A stretch of 64,000 bases of DNA, from the NCBI GenBank assembly GCA_034766995.1, contig CM068315.1:50481662-50545661 (forward strand), read 5' to 3'. This DNA comes from Acanthacorydalis orientalis (Eukaryota; Arthropoda; Insecta; Megaloptera; Corydalidae). Of this stretch, positions 13,011 to 30,920 are shown one piece after another (position 1 is the stretch's first letter; each line of letters opens with the position of its first letter). Made by a program: the position numbers and the translations under genes. The notes under the pieces were generated by a model that had not been told where the DNA came from, ran no database searches, and worked only from the letters and a program-made list of their open reading frames with translations.

Positions 13011-16000
13011 TGCATGCATGCATGTGTCTGTGTATAAAGAAATTGAGTGTTACCCCATAAATTTAAGCCGGCTGCATTAGTAATTATTTCTTATGGAGTG
13101 TGCTTTTTATGGGAACATTATTTCTAGTAATGTGTAAGACTGATGTATATAATATGTACTTTTTCAGTCTAAGGAATACTAGGCACATTTAATATTGTAA
13201 CAAATTTTTATTATTTTAAGTATATTGTTGTATAAACTCGTTAACAAAAATTATACCTTGAATATAAAGTACTATGTTCCAATTTTTAAACATTTATAAA
13301 TGAATTGAAAAGAAGTTTCCTTGTTAATATCTTTTCATATTAAATGTAATTACGGTTCTTTTAGAATATTGTGCATTAAATAATACACATAATTATTATT
13401 AGTTATTACAATTTTGTTATTTTATACTATTGTATGTGTGAAGAAAAAGTTACAAATGTTACTGAATTCAACTATATTTTCAGAATTTTTCACTAAATAC
13501 ACAATTGATAACCGTACTGTAAGTTTACTACCTCGTGGGTTAACAAATCGTAGTAATTACTGTTATGTCAATTCAATACTACAAGCATTGTTAGCGTGTC
13601 CACCATTTTATAATTTAATAAGAGCATTACCTCAACAATATATGAAAAGTGCAGATGAAAAAACTTCCAGTCCTATTATGCGAAGCATGTAAGTTGCTAT
13701 GTGTGAGTATATGACCACACATAACTTAATGAGATCTTTTTTATTGCTTTATTTAATTTACTTAAAATATATTTGTGTACCCACAAATTCATTCAAATGC
13801 ACATATATATATATATATATCTTTTTTAATAGGGTCGACCTCATAGATGAATTTACACCATTGCCACCTGGTGCTAGAGTTGGACGTCGTGAGAAAAACA
13901 CTGCAAATGCTAACACATCAAAGGAACGTGAGGGTTTTGAAATGGTAAATTGTGGTCCAGCTTTAGAACCATCTTGTGTATATCGATCTTTACATGCTGT
14001 TCGTCCAGACACATTTAGTCTTGAAGGAAGGCAAGAAGATGCTGAAGAATTTTTGGGATGTCTTCTAAATGGATTAAATGATGAAATGCTAGAGGTGAGT
14101 AAACGTTACTTGTAAATCATTTTATTATTAAAAAATATGTTTGTGTCTAATTAAGGTTGTATATAATTGATAACTGTAGCCTTAAATTTGTAAATTATTT
14201 ATTTGGTCTCGAATAATTATTTTCACTAAGTTTAATAATATTATTATAACAGTACATTATTTAAATGAGTGTCTTAATTTCAATGTAGGAAAATAGTTAA
14301 TTTCAAATTATATGTACAATTTTAGATTAAAAAAAGAAAAATCTTACACATTTTACTCAACTTTTTAATATTTTTACCATCCTGCTATTGTTATTCAAAT
14401 AGATTATAATTTTTATTTTTTGTTTGTTATACTCAAAAGAATTTGAATACTTTATAATTTTTTTCACTGTAGTAAAAGCTTATTAATTTCTAGTTAATAA
14501 AACATGCTGATGATGGTAGCACAAATAAATCAGTGGAAATGAGTAATTCACAAATTAATGGTAATCCACAGGATCATGGAGATGAAGATGAGTGGAAGGT
14601 AATAGTTCTTTTGTATTCGTGTCATATTACAGCTCATTTTTTTTATACTCAAATGAAAGTACCAGATTTTGTGCCGGTGTAATATTTTTTTTATCTATAT
14701 ATTACATTGCTTTTTAAATGTAATTAACAATTTAATATTGTTAATTTTTACATATTGTTATGAATAAAATTAGATTTTGTTTTTAATCTTTAATAAACAA
14801 TAGAATTCACTGTTGTTTTTAAGGTAATGGGCCCCAAAAATAAAGGTTCTGTTACCCGTACTGCTGATTTTGGTCGATCTCCTGTCAGTGACATTTTTAG
14901 AGGACAGCTACGTTCACGTGTTCAGCGGTCAGGAGATCAGTCTACGGATAATGTTCAACCGTTCTTTACTTTGCAACTTGATATTGAGGTATTGAATTTC
15001 GTATCAATATTCTTATTTAGAATCATTTTTGTATGTGTCAGTTGTTTGATATTAAACATATTTTCACCCAATTAAATAATTTAGCAATAAGTCTAAAATA
15101 TTGTAGCTAGCATTTAAATGTAATTAAGAATTTATTAAATTTATATCAGTTCCAACAACACATTTACATGTGTAATGATTATAAATTCTATCGATATAAA
15201 AAAATTTATCCGTAATTTGTTTCCATGATTTTAGTTATCTGCAGCTAAAAATATCTAATAAAAAATCCAGATATTAACAATTTTTTTAATAAATAAATGT
15301 AAAAATGTATTTAAACTGTGTGTGTATAAGATATTTTTCATTACTCCATCATCCCTTGAGGATAAAGGTCAAACATCAGAATCTTTTTTTTTCAAGAAAG
15401 AGCACAAGTATAATAATGTACAATCATCTATTTTAATATTATTTCATGTTGATAATGTGATGTTGTTGTGTGTAATTTATCAATTAAACTTGATCATAGG
15501 TATGAATGTTGATGGAAAGCAACATATATGTGTTAGCTACTATTCGCGGTAGGTCTTTGAACATATTACCCACAGATATGGGGCGACTACTGTATATGTA
15601 ATTAAAAACTAAAATTGTGTTCTAATCTAAAGGCATTTCTTAAATCTATTGTAAATTTTATGAATCTCGCTTATGAAAATTCTATACTGTAATTTATCTA
15701 TAATTTTCTGTTATTTAACGATCATTAATGTAATTTATTAGAAAGCATCTTCAGTTAAAGAAGCACTGGAATTACTTGTTGGGCGTGATCGACTTGAAGG
15801 TGTAGTTTGTTCAAAAACTCAGCAAGCTGTTGAAGCATGGCAACAAGTGACACTGGAACAATTACCCCTTGTTCTGATTCTACATTTAAAATGTTTCCAT
15901 TATGAACAAGATACTTGTTCAAAAATAATTAAAAGTGTTGAATTTCCTGTTGACCTAAAAGTTGATGCAAGTAAGTATTTATTTTATTATAATTCATCTT

Positions 16001-16333
16001 TTATAATTTTCAATAAATTATTAAAATATGGAAACATATTTGCCTTTTTTAGAATTATTGTCATCTAAAATAAAATATACAGCTAAACAAAAACAATATA
16101 AACTCTTTGCTGTGGTATATCATGATGGAAAAGAAGCATCCAAAGGTCATTATATCACTGATGCTTATCATGTTGGTTATAACTGTTGGGTTAGATATGA
16201 TGATAGCTCTGTACGAGGAGTTACTGAAGCACAAGTCTTACATCCAAGAGCTCCAAGAATGCCATATTTGTTATATTATAGAAGATGTGATACCATTGGT
16301 AATCAAGGAACACAAACAAGTAAAAAAGATTGA
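6575..16333 (+). CDS. USP10: Ubiquitin carboxyl-terminal hydrolase 10
   Basis: Eleven exons: 6575-6592, 8580-8784, 10252-10335, 10495-10575, 11144-12934, 13484-13688, 13833-14094, 14494-14598, 14824-14988, 15742-15970 and 16053-16333, giving 1141 codons in phase (human USP10 has 798). USP10 is a cysteine deubiquitinase linked in animals to stress granules, ribosome quality control and p53. The long disordered N-terminal part is rich in Pro, Asn and Gln. It keeps the family block KSWASLF (residues 641-647). The catalytic domain starts near residue 730: the Cys box NRSNYCYVNSILQALLACP has the nucleophile at Cys753, GRQEDAEEFLG follows, and the His box KGHYITDAYHVGYNCWVRYDD gives His1081 and Asp1098/1099. 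I do not see the FGDF G3BP-binding motif of vertebrate USP10. The 18-base first coding exon and the 28-codon exon 3, symmetrical in phase and so skippable, are the least certain parts. Intron 2 holds a TTAA-flanked MITE. Confidence 0.93.
7139..7280. repeat. Compound TA/TG microsatellite
   Basis: Runs of TATATA broken by TGTG in USP10 intron 1. Open frames across it encode only Tyr/Ile strings and are not genes. Confidence 0.9.
8793..8850. repeat. TA/TACA/CA microsatellite next to a splice donor
   Basis: Begins about 8 bases after the GTAAGT donor of USP10 exon 2 at 8785, passing from TG and TA units to TACA, TACG and CA units. Confidence 0.85.
9351..9475. repeat. CT/TA/ACAT microsatellite
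   Basis: Compound array in USP10 intron 2: CT repeat, TA repeat, then tandem ACAC/ACAT words. A simple-sequence repeat only. Confidence 0.85.
9845..10136. mobile_element. piggyBac-type MITE (TTAA target site)
   Basis: A 284-base element with perfect terminal inverted repeats, CCCTTTGCACTC at the left and GAGTGCAAAGGG at the right, each bordered by TTAA. The match continues outside the TTAA (TAC before, GTA after). TTAA target sites with CCC/GGG ends are the hallmark of piggyBac transposons; there is no transposase, so this is a non-autonomous copy. Its right half holds about three tandem copies of a ~55-base unit with the dyad GGTGAGT...ACTCACC. It lies inside USP10 intron 2, just before exon 3. 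Confidence 0.75.
12960..13025. repeat. TA/GCATGCAT microsatellite next to a splice donor
   Basis: A TA run followed by ATGC units, starting about 25 bases after the donor of the large USP10 exon 5 at 12935. The open frame of exon 5 reads into it by chance. Confidence 0.85.
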
Positions 16334-16481
16334 TGATTTCTGTTTTCCAGTAAAAAAACGTAAAGGGGGCCTCTATATAAAGACGAATTGGAAGTGAATT
16401 GTGAAAGTAAAAATTTATCAATAAGTAAACAATTCGAGCTTTTGGTTATTTGGTTCCGTGTAAAGAGGATTGTTATGTGAA

Positions 16482-16487
16482 AATAAA
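16482..16487 (+). terminator. Candidate USP10 polyadenylation signal
   Basis: AATAAA about 150 bases after the USP10 stop codon. Position fits, but the region is so A+T-rich that the hexamer is weak evidence alone. Confidence 0.4.
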
Positions 16488-19400
16488 TTATTTTTGTGAC
16501 TTCCTTTTTTAAGAATGAGATGTAAATTATTGTTCATTTTGGCATTGTGTGATTTATTTTAGAACATCATATTTCGTTTATTTATGTATTCATAATGTAT
16601 TTAAATAATTTCAATGAGACAAAGTTATCAATTGGTAATTAATAGGCATTGTACTGAATGTTAGTACACTTTAATTACTTATTTATAATTATACAAGAAA
16701 TAATAACTAAGGACTCTAGTATGTCTTTTTTTTAATGAGTATTTTATACTCATCAAAACTGTATGGTTTTGTGAGGGGTGCATAAAACGATTTCATAATT
16801 TAATGTATCAAAATTAATCAGTTTTAATGTATAAAACTAATTGCTAAATTTTTTGGAATATAAACTAATAAATGCTTTTTTTATAGAAAGAAATACAGCT
16901 TTTCAACATATTGAAGAAATCGTTGTTGCGCTGCAGCAAAACATTTTAATTATATGTAATTATACCATGATTTTTCAGAATTTGTGTACAAGATAATTTT
17001 AATTTTTGTAGTACTATATGTATCAGATTAAAAGTAAAAATTGTCTTTGTAATTTTTTAATGCCTTTCATGTCATTTAAATATGAAATATTTTTACCCCA
17101 ATGTGTAAAAAAAAATAAAGTATTTATAATTAATAAGGTTAACAAAGTTTATACTAATAAATATAAAAAAAAAATGGCTAGAATATTTTTGATTTCATAT
17201 ATTTGTATATTGAAAGTTTTTTTTGGCAGAATATAACATCAAAACTGCAAAAAAATACTTTTACCATATTTATATAAGCCATATTAATACCATGCTAATA
17301 ATTAGCTTGTATTGTTTACTTTAAAGCATGTGGTCTCATTTGTGTTTATTCATAATTGTGTGTGTATATATATATATATGTATATCAAATGCACTTAACA
17401 AAATTAATATATTTTTTTCATATAAATTTGTTTTCAGAATCATTATAATGAACATCTAAATTATAAAATATAACTAATATATATCAAACTTATAAAGATA
17501 ATATTTTCTCGTTCAAAGAAAAAATTAATACATTTACACTCATGTCAATATACTATTCCACACGAGGAAAGTATGTTTTTAGATTTCATTGTAAAGACAA
17601 AAATGTACCTACATGCACATGTATGTGTGTATATATATACACACATACATACACATTTGTATAAAATTTTAAAAATACTATATTTAGTTTTAAGGAAATA
17701 AATTTAAAACTTAGATTAAAATAGGTTTATTCTCACATAATTTATATCGTATTGTCATGTTATTTATAATGGCTGTGTTTTTTTTTTATCTTTATTAACT
17801 TTAATGGCTTATAGAAAGTATGGTGCATTATTTACTAAATTCATAAGATTTTATAGTCATGAATACAGTTTAAATTTTGGATCTTAAAATATTGCATGAT
17901 TTTTTATGTGTTACATAAAATAAATCATATACATTAAACGTTCATACAGTACGTTTTAAGATCTTCAAAAGTTAGAATAGGATAATTTGAATGTAAGGAA
18001 AAAATATTTAATAATGCGACTGTAAGCTAATTCAGTAAGTTTTTTTTTAGTCTTGTCTGTCAAAATGATGTAAATAAGAGTTGTTGTAGAATGCATTCAT
18101 AAATTAGGATTTAATATAAATTTTTGTAAGAATTTAGAGAAGATACAATTTTTTGTAAAATAATTATAACTTTGAATAATTAGTTTTAATACAAATTAAC
18201 ACACACATTATATATATATATATATGTGTGTATATATATATATATATATTGATAGTTTTTGGTGTATCGAAAAAAGTTTGTAGATTTCAATTTTATTATT
18301 TAAAATTCCTGTATATGTGCATATTGGACATTCAATAATATGTAAATGTATGTGGAATAAGATGTGCCAAATATTTTTGTGAAACATGTTTTCACTTTGT
18401 GTAATTGTTTTATTAAATGGTCATACAGGTTTTTTAACACACTAGTCAAACTGAAGCTTTTTTCCTTTGTATTGAACATGTTATTTCATTAAAACATTTT
18501 TTTATTGAGTAAATAAATTTTAATTTAAAAAATCAAATTATTTTACTATTCGATGCACCAAAAAAAAGTTTGTGTACCTAAAATATTTATTTTTAGTACG
18601 GAAATGCTTTATGTATGTGTTCTTAAGACTTTACATTGTACTTGTTTTATATGTTTTTTTACTTTTCTAATTATGTAAGTGTGTGTGCATGTATATATAT
18701 ATATATATATATCCACACATATACATGCATACAAACACATTTAATTTGTTTGTATGTGTTTGAGGTTTATTTAATAATCGAGGATTTTGTTTTACATATA
18801 GTAACATCTTAATGTCCAAAGCATGTATAATGTAAAGTACATTTACATAATCAAACATTTTTTATGACTATTTGTTAAATTTGTATGGTAATTAAAACTT
18901 GTTACGAACTATCCTGTGTTATTGAAGTATATTACAAATTTGAAGACTATTTACAATAAGAATGTTACTAAGTGCACCTTAATAAAGAATATTAAAAATA
19001 TAGCATGGAATATGTTTAAAGCTATAAAAGTAATTTATATTTTTCAGTAGAGAGCTTTTTCTAGTTACAATTCTTGTATTCATATTTATCATAAATTCAA
19101 CCCAAAAAAAATACAAATATTTTATTTTTGACAATTTTTTAAATGCAATGTTTTTATAAAACAAGGATATGCGGTTAACTTTAGTGTAAGTCTGTCATGG
19201 TATAAAGTCAATTTATACATTTAATTTCATAAAAATTTTTGGAATTGAGAATTAGTTAAAAATAATTATAAAAATGAAATGCAAGATGGCAGTGTTCTTT
19301 ATTCATTAGTAACAAAGTCAAATTATGATTGGTTCTACATGTACTAATAATATTATTTGGCTAATTTAAGATATTTATAGTATATTAAAATACACTATCA

Positions 19401-20799
19401 TTTTACAAAAGTATCATTGCCATCATTTCTCAGTTGTCACTTTTTGTTAAAATGTAAATTATGCAAATAAATATTTTTTTTGTTTTCAGTACAGTTTCAG
19501 TTGTAGCCTACTTTCACATGATTCCTGAGAAATATGTGTACTTTTTTTATAAATTGCATTTATTAATATACAATATAATTTGTATCATGTAGAAAAGAAT
19601 ACTTTATTGAATGTCAATAACAAAAATGTTACTTAAATTGTTCACTAACAAGTACTTTAATAAAACAAATAGGTGAGTGTTCAAGAGTATACCAATTATC
19701 CATTTTTCATTTTGTTGGAAATAATAAATATGAAAATTAGATATTAAAATAAGTGCATGTTTTCCTACTCAATGAAAACAAGATTTTTTTATTTAAAGAA
19801 ATATTAAAAATTTGTAAATTCTTATTCTCAATTTGGTAAGTAATACTCATTTAACATATTACATCTCAAATTCACAATAAATTTTCATTGTGGTATTTTA
19901 CTACTGAATACAGAATGTTAGTTTAAATTTTTTGTTTTTTTTTTTTTATTTCAGTTTAGTAGAGCGACACAATTTTGTAACGTTACGTTTTTGATATTAA
20001 AACCGGATTTTTAAAGGCAAAAAAATCGATGCAATAACAAGGATTTTAAAGTACTAACGATTGAAGTGCGTTTAATTTTGGGTCTATTACAAGGCTTAAA
20101 TTGAACTAAAATAATATGCAGTTAACAATATTTTTATAAAATCTTGCATTGAGTCTAAAATTCTATTTAATTAAAATCAAATTAGTTTTAGTAAAATTAA
20201 TATTATTCTATTAGTTTACACTTTAAATTAATTTAGAAATAAGGGAAATTTAAACTAGGTTGTATTTTCTTTACAATTTTAATTTCATTTTTGATTTGAA
20301 ATCGACAGGAACTTGCGTATAAGAAATAACTATACAAATTGCTGTTATGCATGAGACATCCATATCAGAAACAGATTGCTAATTTTGTCATGATTATTAT
20401 GTTCGTTAATAATAACAAAATGTATTCTTTGTTGTATTTGCTCATAAAGTTCGCTTTGAGAAAAGCGTCTTTATTCATTCCTCAATAGCAAATTTAGTCT
20501 TAATTAGCTATCCAGTACCATTTAGTTGCTAACGCAAAAGACTGTACACTAGCGACCCTTATCTATGTTAGCGACTAAATTCACATACCACGTTGATAAC
20601 AGATAAAGTCCATATACTGATATATTCTATAGATAATGACTAATATTCCATTCTATTGATATAGCAATTGGCGTGATCGTCCCGCATTGCCATGATAACT
20701 GGTTGACTGATAAGAGACTGACATCTATTGCGCCTGGAGCTTGCCGGTCTGGATATTGTTAATGCTGTATACCATCTCGTAAAATTAAACAAATCTAGG
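16488..20799. other. Intergenic, no gene seen
   Basis: A+T-rich DNA with short TA/TG microsatellites at about 17358-17380, 17620-17655, 18208-18250 and 18690-18715. Open frames are short and of low complexity. I see no conserved protein, tRNA or element here. Part may be USP10 3' UTR. Confidence 0.6.
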
Positions 20800-21262
20800 G
20801 CCTGGTTTACATCAAGATAGGAAGCGGTAGAGTGCCTACTATCCCGTTACTAGCAAATGTAAACACTAAGATAGTAAAAGAGAGTACTAAAGCTAGTAGC
20901 GTGTAGAGTGGATAGCACATGTGGAATAGTACACTCTGCTAGCCTCTTCCCCTATCACAAATTTACCACAATTACTGCAGTAGAGTCGAGTAGTTGGGTG
21001 CGAAATGTGTATTTACAAGTTTTGTTTTCATTTACGGAGGTTAGTAATTGGTTGTTTTAAACTTGAAACTAAACTCTTCTCTACCAAACCACCAGCTTTG
21101 TGTAAACGGACCAAACTGTAGCTGCTGGTAGAGTAGACGTTTAGAAAACAAGCAGGCTCTACCGCTTACGTATCCCAAAGTGTTTCCATTATGTTAGTAA
21201 CAAGATAGAACGCATTCTACCACCGTATACTCTACCGCTTATTATCCTAATGTAAGCCAGGC
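20800..21262. mobile_element. MITE with ~90-base terminal inverted repeats
   Basis: The left end GCCTGGTTTACATCAAGATA matches the reverse complement of the right end, GCCTGGCTTACATTAGGATA, and the match continues through AAGCGGTAGAGT. A second block (left 20837-20896, right about 21175-21225) also pairs. No coding capacity remains. A further partial copy of the second block follows at once, at 21264-21323. The superfamily is uncertain; GGCC-type ends beside a TA(G) flank resemble PIF/Harbinger MITEs, but no clean target duplication is seen. Confidence 0.7.
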
Positions 21263-21263
21263 A

Positions 21264-21323
21264 TTAGTACTCTACTTTCACTATTCCAAAGTGTTTATAT
21301 TATGCTAGTAACGGGATAGTACG
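21264..21323. repeat. Extra partial copy of the 20.8-kb MITE arm
   Basis: The reverse complement of this stretch (ACTATCCCGTTACTAGCA..., ...GAGTACTAA) matches 20837-20896 at about 80-85% by eye. It sits outside the right end of the MITE, so it is either a nested second insertion or a rearranged arm. Confidence 0.6.
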
Positions 21324-22976
21324 GATATTCAATTATGAAAGAAAGTTTTATTGGAGACTTTTGTATTGTTTAATAAAAATAGATTAAAAATATCACGAAG
21401 ACAGGAATTAAAAAGGAAATCAGGACGTTATGAATTTTTATTGAATATTTTTTATTAAAGAGGATAAATTACTTGTTTAAACGTGGTTAAATTGAAATAT
21501 TTTTTACAAATTTTTTACAGTTTCATTTTATTCTATTTTGTAAATAGATCCACTCCCTTAAAATTTCCTGTATTTTCCACTAAATACAAATGCTAGTAAT
21601 TATAATTTCTATTTTATATAACTGAATTACTTTTATTGTAGCATTTAATTTTTATAATTTTTTTCAAATTATATATTTTTGGAATAATTTTAGATGGTAG
21701 TTTATTTTGATTTAAATTATCTTTTATGAAACTAATTCAGTATATTATAACTCATCAGAATTTATTATCGAATTATAAAATATATTTAACTTTGAAAACG
21801 TAATAGCCTCTTATTTTTTCTAAAAATGTCCTACAATACTTTAAATATTAATTTATTAGAAAATATTATTTGATAAGACAAACATGTATTATTTTTTAAG
21901 TACTTTTTATTGAAATAATTAAATAAAATTGTTTTGCATTAATTGTTAATTATATTAGTTTTCAGGCAAAATAAGTTTTACTTATTTTGCTTGCATACTC
22001 TATTTTATTTCTACTCTGGATACCATAGTACAGTAAAGGAAGAAACTATAATTGCTTTTTTTTTCTGTTTGAAACTGTACATATAATCTCTTTAATATTC
22101 TTTGATATCAATATCTATCATGAGCATTAAGATGGTTTATTAGTGAATGCTAACATGTCACAGAATTAATTTTTAATGCATTCAAAACACATAAATAAGT
22201 ATAAAATTTTGTTATAAATGATCTCTTTTTTATATATTTATAATAACACATTTATTCAAAATAAATCGACATTCAAGAATATTGTTTATGTTCACAACTG
22301 AGTACAACTTATTTAATTAATATAATGAGTTAATAAATATCAATGTATCCTCTTATACTATTCGAAACAATTTCCTTCACTTAGTCTGTTAACAACAGAC
22401 ATGAGTATCATGTATTCTTGTCAATAGAAGATAAACTTTTTGCCCTTCATAATTATACAAGATTTTTATAAAGCTTTGAAATTATATTCTAATCTGTATA
22501 ATCAATATGCTTAACACTTAATACGTTCAGGGTTAAGAGTCTCATTTAATGAAGTGGTTTATAACAAAACTTTCTTTGTATCAATATTTTTAAAAGATTT
22601 TTTCATATTTATAAGTACATATATATATACATAAAACTCAATGAAATAATATTCAGTACAAAATCAGACAATATTCCAAGTAGTTTATCGGCTTGTGTGT
22701 TCCTTTTGTTATCTACTTTTCGATTATTGTACCCATAAAATGTAAGTAACAAATATTATTTTCACTGTACATGTAACATTTTACAAACAAAAATATGAAC
22801 AAATAATTGCTTTTTCGAAATGTATATAAATAAAAACTAGTGATAATTAATAACTCGTCAATTATGCTTACTGTAACTTATTTACTTTTTTAAGGATTTA
22901 CTGAATTGAAGGTTAATGTATGATATATATGACAGAAAAGTACAATATCACAATTTTAAGTACAAGTAATGTCACA

Positions 22977-22977
<1 letters not shown>
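21324..22977. other. Intergenic, no gene seen
   Basis: Very A+T-rich; only short open frames. No repeats beyond a few short TA runs, such as 22620-22630. Confidence 0.6.

Positions 22978-23043
<66 letters not shown>
22978..23043. repeat. (TA)n microsatellite
   Basis: About 33 uninterrupted TA units. Confidence 0.95.
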
Positions 23044-23045
<2 letters not shown>

Positions 23046-23529
23046 TGACATATAAAACGACCCGTAAAACCCAAAAAATTTTCAAAAAATAGGGAGTCGC
23101 CTTATAGGCCTAATACAAAAACAGAAACTTGAAAATAACACACAAAAATATCGTGCTTATATAGAAATTAAATTCTTTATTTAAAGAAAATGAACTTAAA
23201 TTTTGTAATATAACATCAATTCATTGAATAATTCATTTTAAATATTTTTTTAAAAAATAAAATGCATAGCCATAGCCTTCTAGCTACAAGCCGTGCACGA
23301 TATTTTAACACACAGCATGTCAAAACAAGGTGACGCCCCGAATTTCTTTTTTGAAACTTTAAATCGAAAAATGTTATTCACCTGATTTCGATAAAATTGT
23401 ATTATAAAATGTGAAAGAGGTGTTCAATTAGGATCGTCTTATACGACCGATTTATGATAAATGTATAAATTTTATCTTAAAATTTTGACCTCGTCTTATA
23501 TGTTGGTCGCCTTATACACCACGATATAC

Positions 23530-23532
<3 letters not shown>
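23046..23532. repeat. Degenerate repeat with CGYCTTATA words
   Basis: The words GTCGCCTTATA, ATCGTCTTATA, TCGTCTTATA and GTCGCCTTATA recur near 23098, 23430, 23491 and 23509. The left edge has an opposite-sense ACATATAAAACGACC, and the right edge ends in ACGATATACGGTA. The layout looks like a decayed inverted-repeat DNA transposon, bordered by TA arrays on both sides. The family is not identified. Confidence 0.45.
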
Positions 23533-23599
<67 letters not shown>

Positions 23600-23615
23600 C
23601 ACACACACATATATA
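23533..23615. repeat. (TA)n/(CA)n microsatellite
   Basis: Uninterrupted TA run passing into CACACA. Confidence 0.95.
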
Positions 23616-23991
23616 TGTCGTGTGTGTGGGTATACCTGTGGATATGGAAGAAAACCCAAAATTCGTTGTAAATTTCAAACTTTTAAAACAAAATAATGAT
23701 TATTTTAACAGGTCGAAAATAAACATATTTATTCAACTGACTTAACAATAAGTTATTTTCGTTTTCTGTACATATTTATATGAGTATTGTTTTATGACGG
23801 TCTTATATTTAACTATTATTATTGCATGTTATTTCAATATATAGTAATCACATCTAGTTTAACATTCTGCCAATCACGAAAAAGCATAAAACATGCATTA
23901 TTTAGTTTTAAAATATATTTTTTTGTTTCGCAACTAATGTACGATTTATGTAGATTTGTATGAATGTGTGTATTATGTGTTTGTATGTTTG

Positions 23992-23996
<5 letters not shown>

Positions 23997-24061
<65 letters not shown>
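23997..24061. repeat. (TA)n microsatellite upstream of regucalcin
   Basis: About 32 TA units ending 28 bases before the regucalcin start codon. Because a TTTTAG acceptor-like sequence precedes that ATG directly, the array may lie within a 5' UTR intron. Confidence 0.95.
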
Positions 24062-24064
<3 letters not shown>

Positions 24065-24089
24065 GTAAAACGAAAGAAATACATTTTAG

Positions 24090-28184
<4,095 letters not shown>

Positions 28185-28580
28185 TTTTTTCATTTACAAA
28201 TTCTAAATGTATATTTTGTTAAGTAAACATTTTAAATGAAGTGTAATGTAACTAAAATGTATATCTCATTTACTGAATATATATGGTCATATAATTACTT
28301 TACTCTTTATTTAAGAATTTAAGTGTCATCTTAAAAACTACTGAATGAAAGTAGTAAATGCAATTGTTTATGTTTATATAAATGTATGTTTCATAAAATA
28401 CTACATAATAATCATATTGTTATTTTATATATATATATATATATTTATTAAAATATATTTCTTTTATAAAATATTAACAAGACATGAGATGTATCAAATA
28501 TAACAGTCAATAATAATGTATACCTTTTTCCTTAAACACATTTATAAAATATGAAATCAAAAATAAATATTGATACATTT

Positions 28581-30853
28581 TCAAATTTCATGTTGGTTAA
28601 CAGGATAATGTTCTTTATATAATTCAACATGTTCTTCCATTTGTTTTAGTTGTTCACTGTAGCAGTAACATTTTTATTTAAAATAAAATATGTAGCTATT
28701 ACTTTCATTTTTACTTACGTTAAATGTAATGGCATTTCATAATAAACATCTGTGAACATATCTCTTATTGCAGGTTTTAGCTTAGTTTCTGCTTCATTAA
28801 AAGCTGTAAGAATCTACAAAATTAAAAGAGAAACATATAGATTTTTTTCATATAATTTGAATATCATTTTAAAATAATAAAAATGGGCATTTTGAATATT
28901 TATTGAATGCTTTACATTTCATTAACGAAGTGTTATATTGTAAAGAAAATGACAAAATCTACTTAACATAAAATTAAATAAAAAAAAAAATATTTCACAT
29001 ACTTTTTTTCTGGTACTGTCTCTAAACTCCTTCTCGTTTTGTTCATTCCACCAATTTTTATTTTGTAGCCATTTGTATAATCTAATTATTGGTCCCACTC
29101 CTTTTGTACTTTCTAACCACTGATTCACTTCTTCTGCACTACGGTATGCTGTACTATCATCTGATGTCGAATGATGACTCACTCTAAAAGTTTTCTCATA
29201 TTTATTTTAAAATATTATTAAATAAAATCCCCATGAATTCTTTTCTCACAATACTACGTATTTGACAATTTATTTAATTGATATTTTTAATATAGACTGT
29301 AATTATCAGAATTTAGATTATAATCGATAAAAAATATACTAATTATTTTAATGTAATATTTTTTTATAATTACATTTTAATAAATATAAAAAAGTATAAT
29401 AAACCTAGCTAGACTTTTCTCTACCTTGGTATTCTTAAAATAATGGTAGCGTCATCGAAATTCATACAAACAACAATAAAAAATAATCAATAGCGACTTA
29501 TCAAAAATTTTGAATAGAATTATTTTTTTGTAGTTTGTGGGTGAAAAAAGAACTTATTTGTGAAAATAATCCTAGCTTTTACCTGTAAGTCATAGCTTCA
29601 ACAATAACAGGTTTTTGTTTTTTTAATACATAATTTCTAGCAAATATTGTAGCATTATAAACAGCAAAAATATCATTTCCATCAACTCTAATTGAATTGA
29701 TTCCATAACTGGGCCCTCGTCCAGCAATACCATCACCTTTATATTGTTCATCTGCACGAGTAGAAATTGCATAGCTAAAATAAATTATAGTCATTAGTGA
29801 TTGAATTTACAAAAAATAAACATACATAAATTATATATTTAAAAAACATTTAATAAGAAAAAAAAACATTATTTTCAGAAATACAAAATTTTTACTTTAA
29901 ATCATTATTCAACTTATACTGTAACAATATATTGTAATAATTTAAACATAAATACCCATTATTTCTACAGAAAAATATTACTGGTGCATTAAGAGTACTA
30001 GCAAAATTAAATGCAGCATGAGCGTCTCCTTCAGAGGCACAACCTTCTCCAAAATAGACACACACTACTCGATTTTCTTTTTTTTGTTTAAGAGCATAAG
30101 CAGCACCAACTGCTTGTGGCATCTGGGTACCTAAAGGACTAGAAATTGTCACAAAATTATGTTTTTTTGATCCATAATGGACAGGCATTTGTCGGCCTTT
30201 ATTTCCATCTCCATTATTACAATAACACTGATCCATAAATTCAGTAAGTGAAAATCCTCTCCACATCAAAACGCCAGCCTCACGATATTGAGCATAAATT
30301 AAATCTTTATCATTTAAAGCAGCTGCACTTCCTATACAAATATATTTATTTTTTAATAAATATTCATAAAAAATAAATACATTTAATTATTAACATATAA
30401 ATATTAGCTTTTAGATAGTTATACTAACCAACATGAGAACCTTCTTCTCCTGTATTTGTCATATAAAATGATATTCTTCCTTGGCGCTGTGATTCATATA
30501 AAATTATATCCATAATATTCAACGTAACCATATCTTTATACATTTTAATTACAACTGTTTTATCTAAGTTTGGAATTTGAGATTCATCCTTCACAATTCC
30601 ATTAGTATTCATAAGCCGGTAAACAGGTATAGTAGAATATGAATCCAGACCAACAAATTTTAAACTATTGGTCCATTGTGTATTACATATACCAGGAAAG
30701 GTTGGTTCATTATTAATTGAAGATAATGATTGATTATTCTTTACATTTACTTGTTTGGAAGGAGATTTATTGAATCCATGCTAAATTAAATGTGTGTGTG
30801 TTTGTGTATATATATGTATGTGTATATACATATATATATATATATATATACAC

Positions 30854-30920
<67 letters not shown>

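Noticed and set aside
15322..15552. 76-codon frame in USP10 intron 9
   Set aside because: Not matched by any USP10 region, no acceptor in phase, and the flanking exons 9 and 10 join correctly without it.
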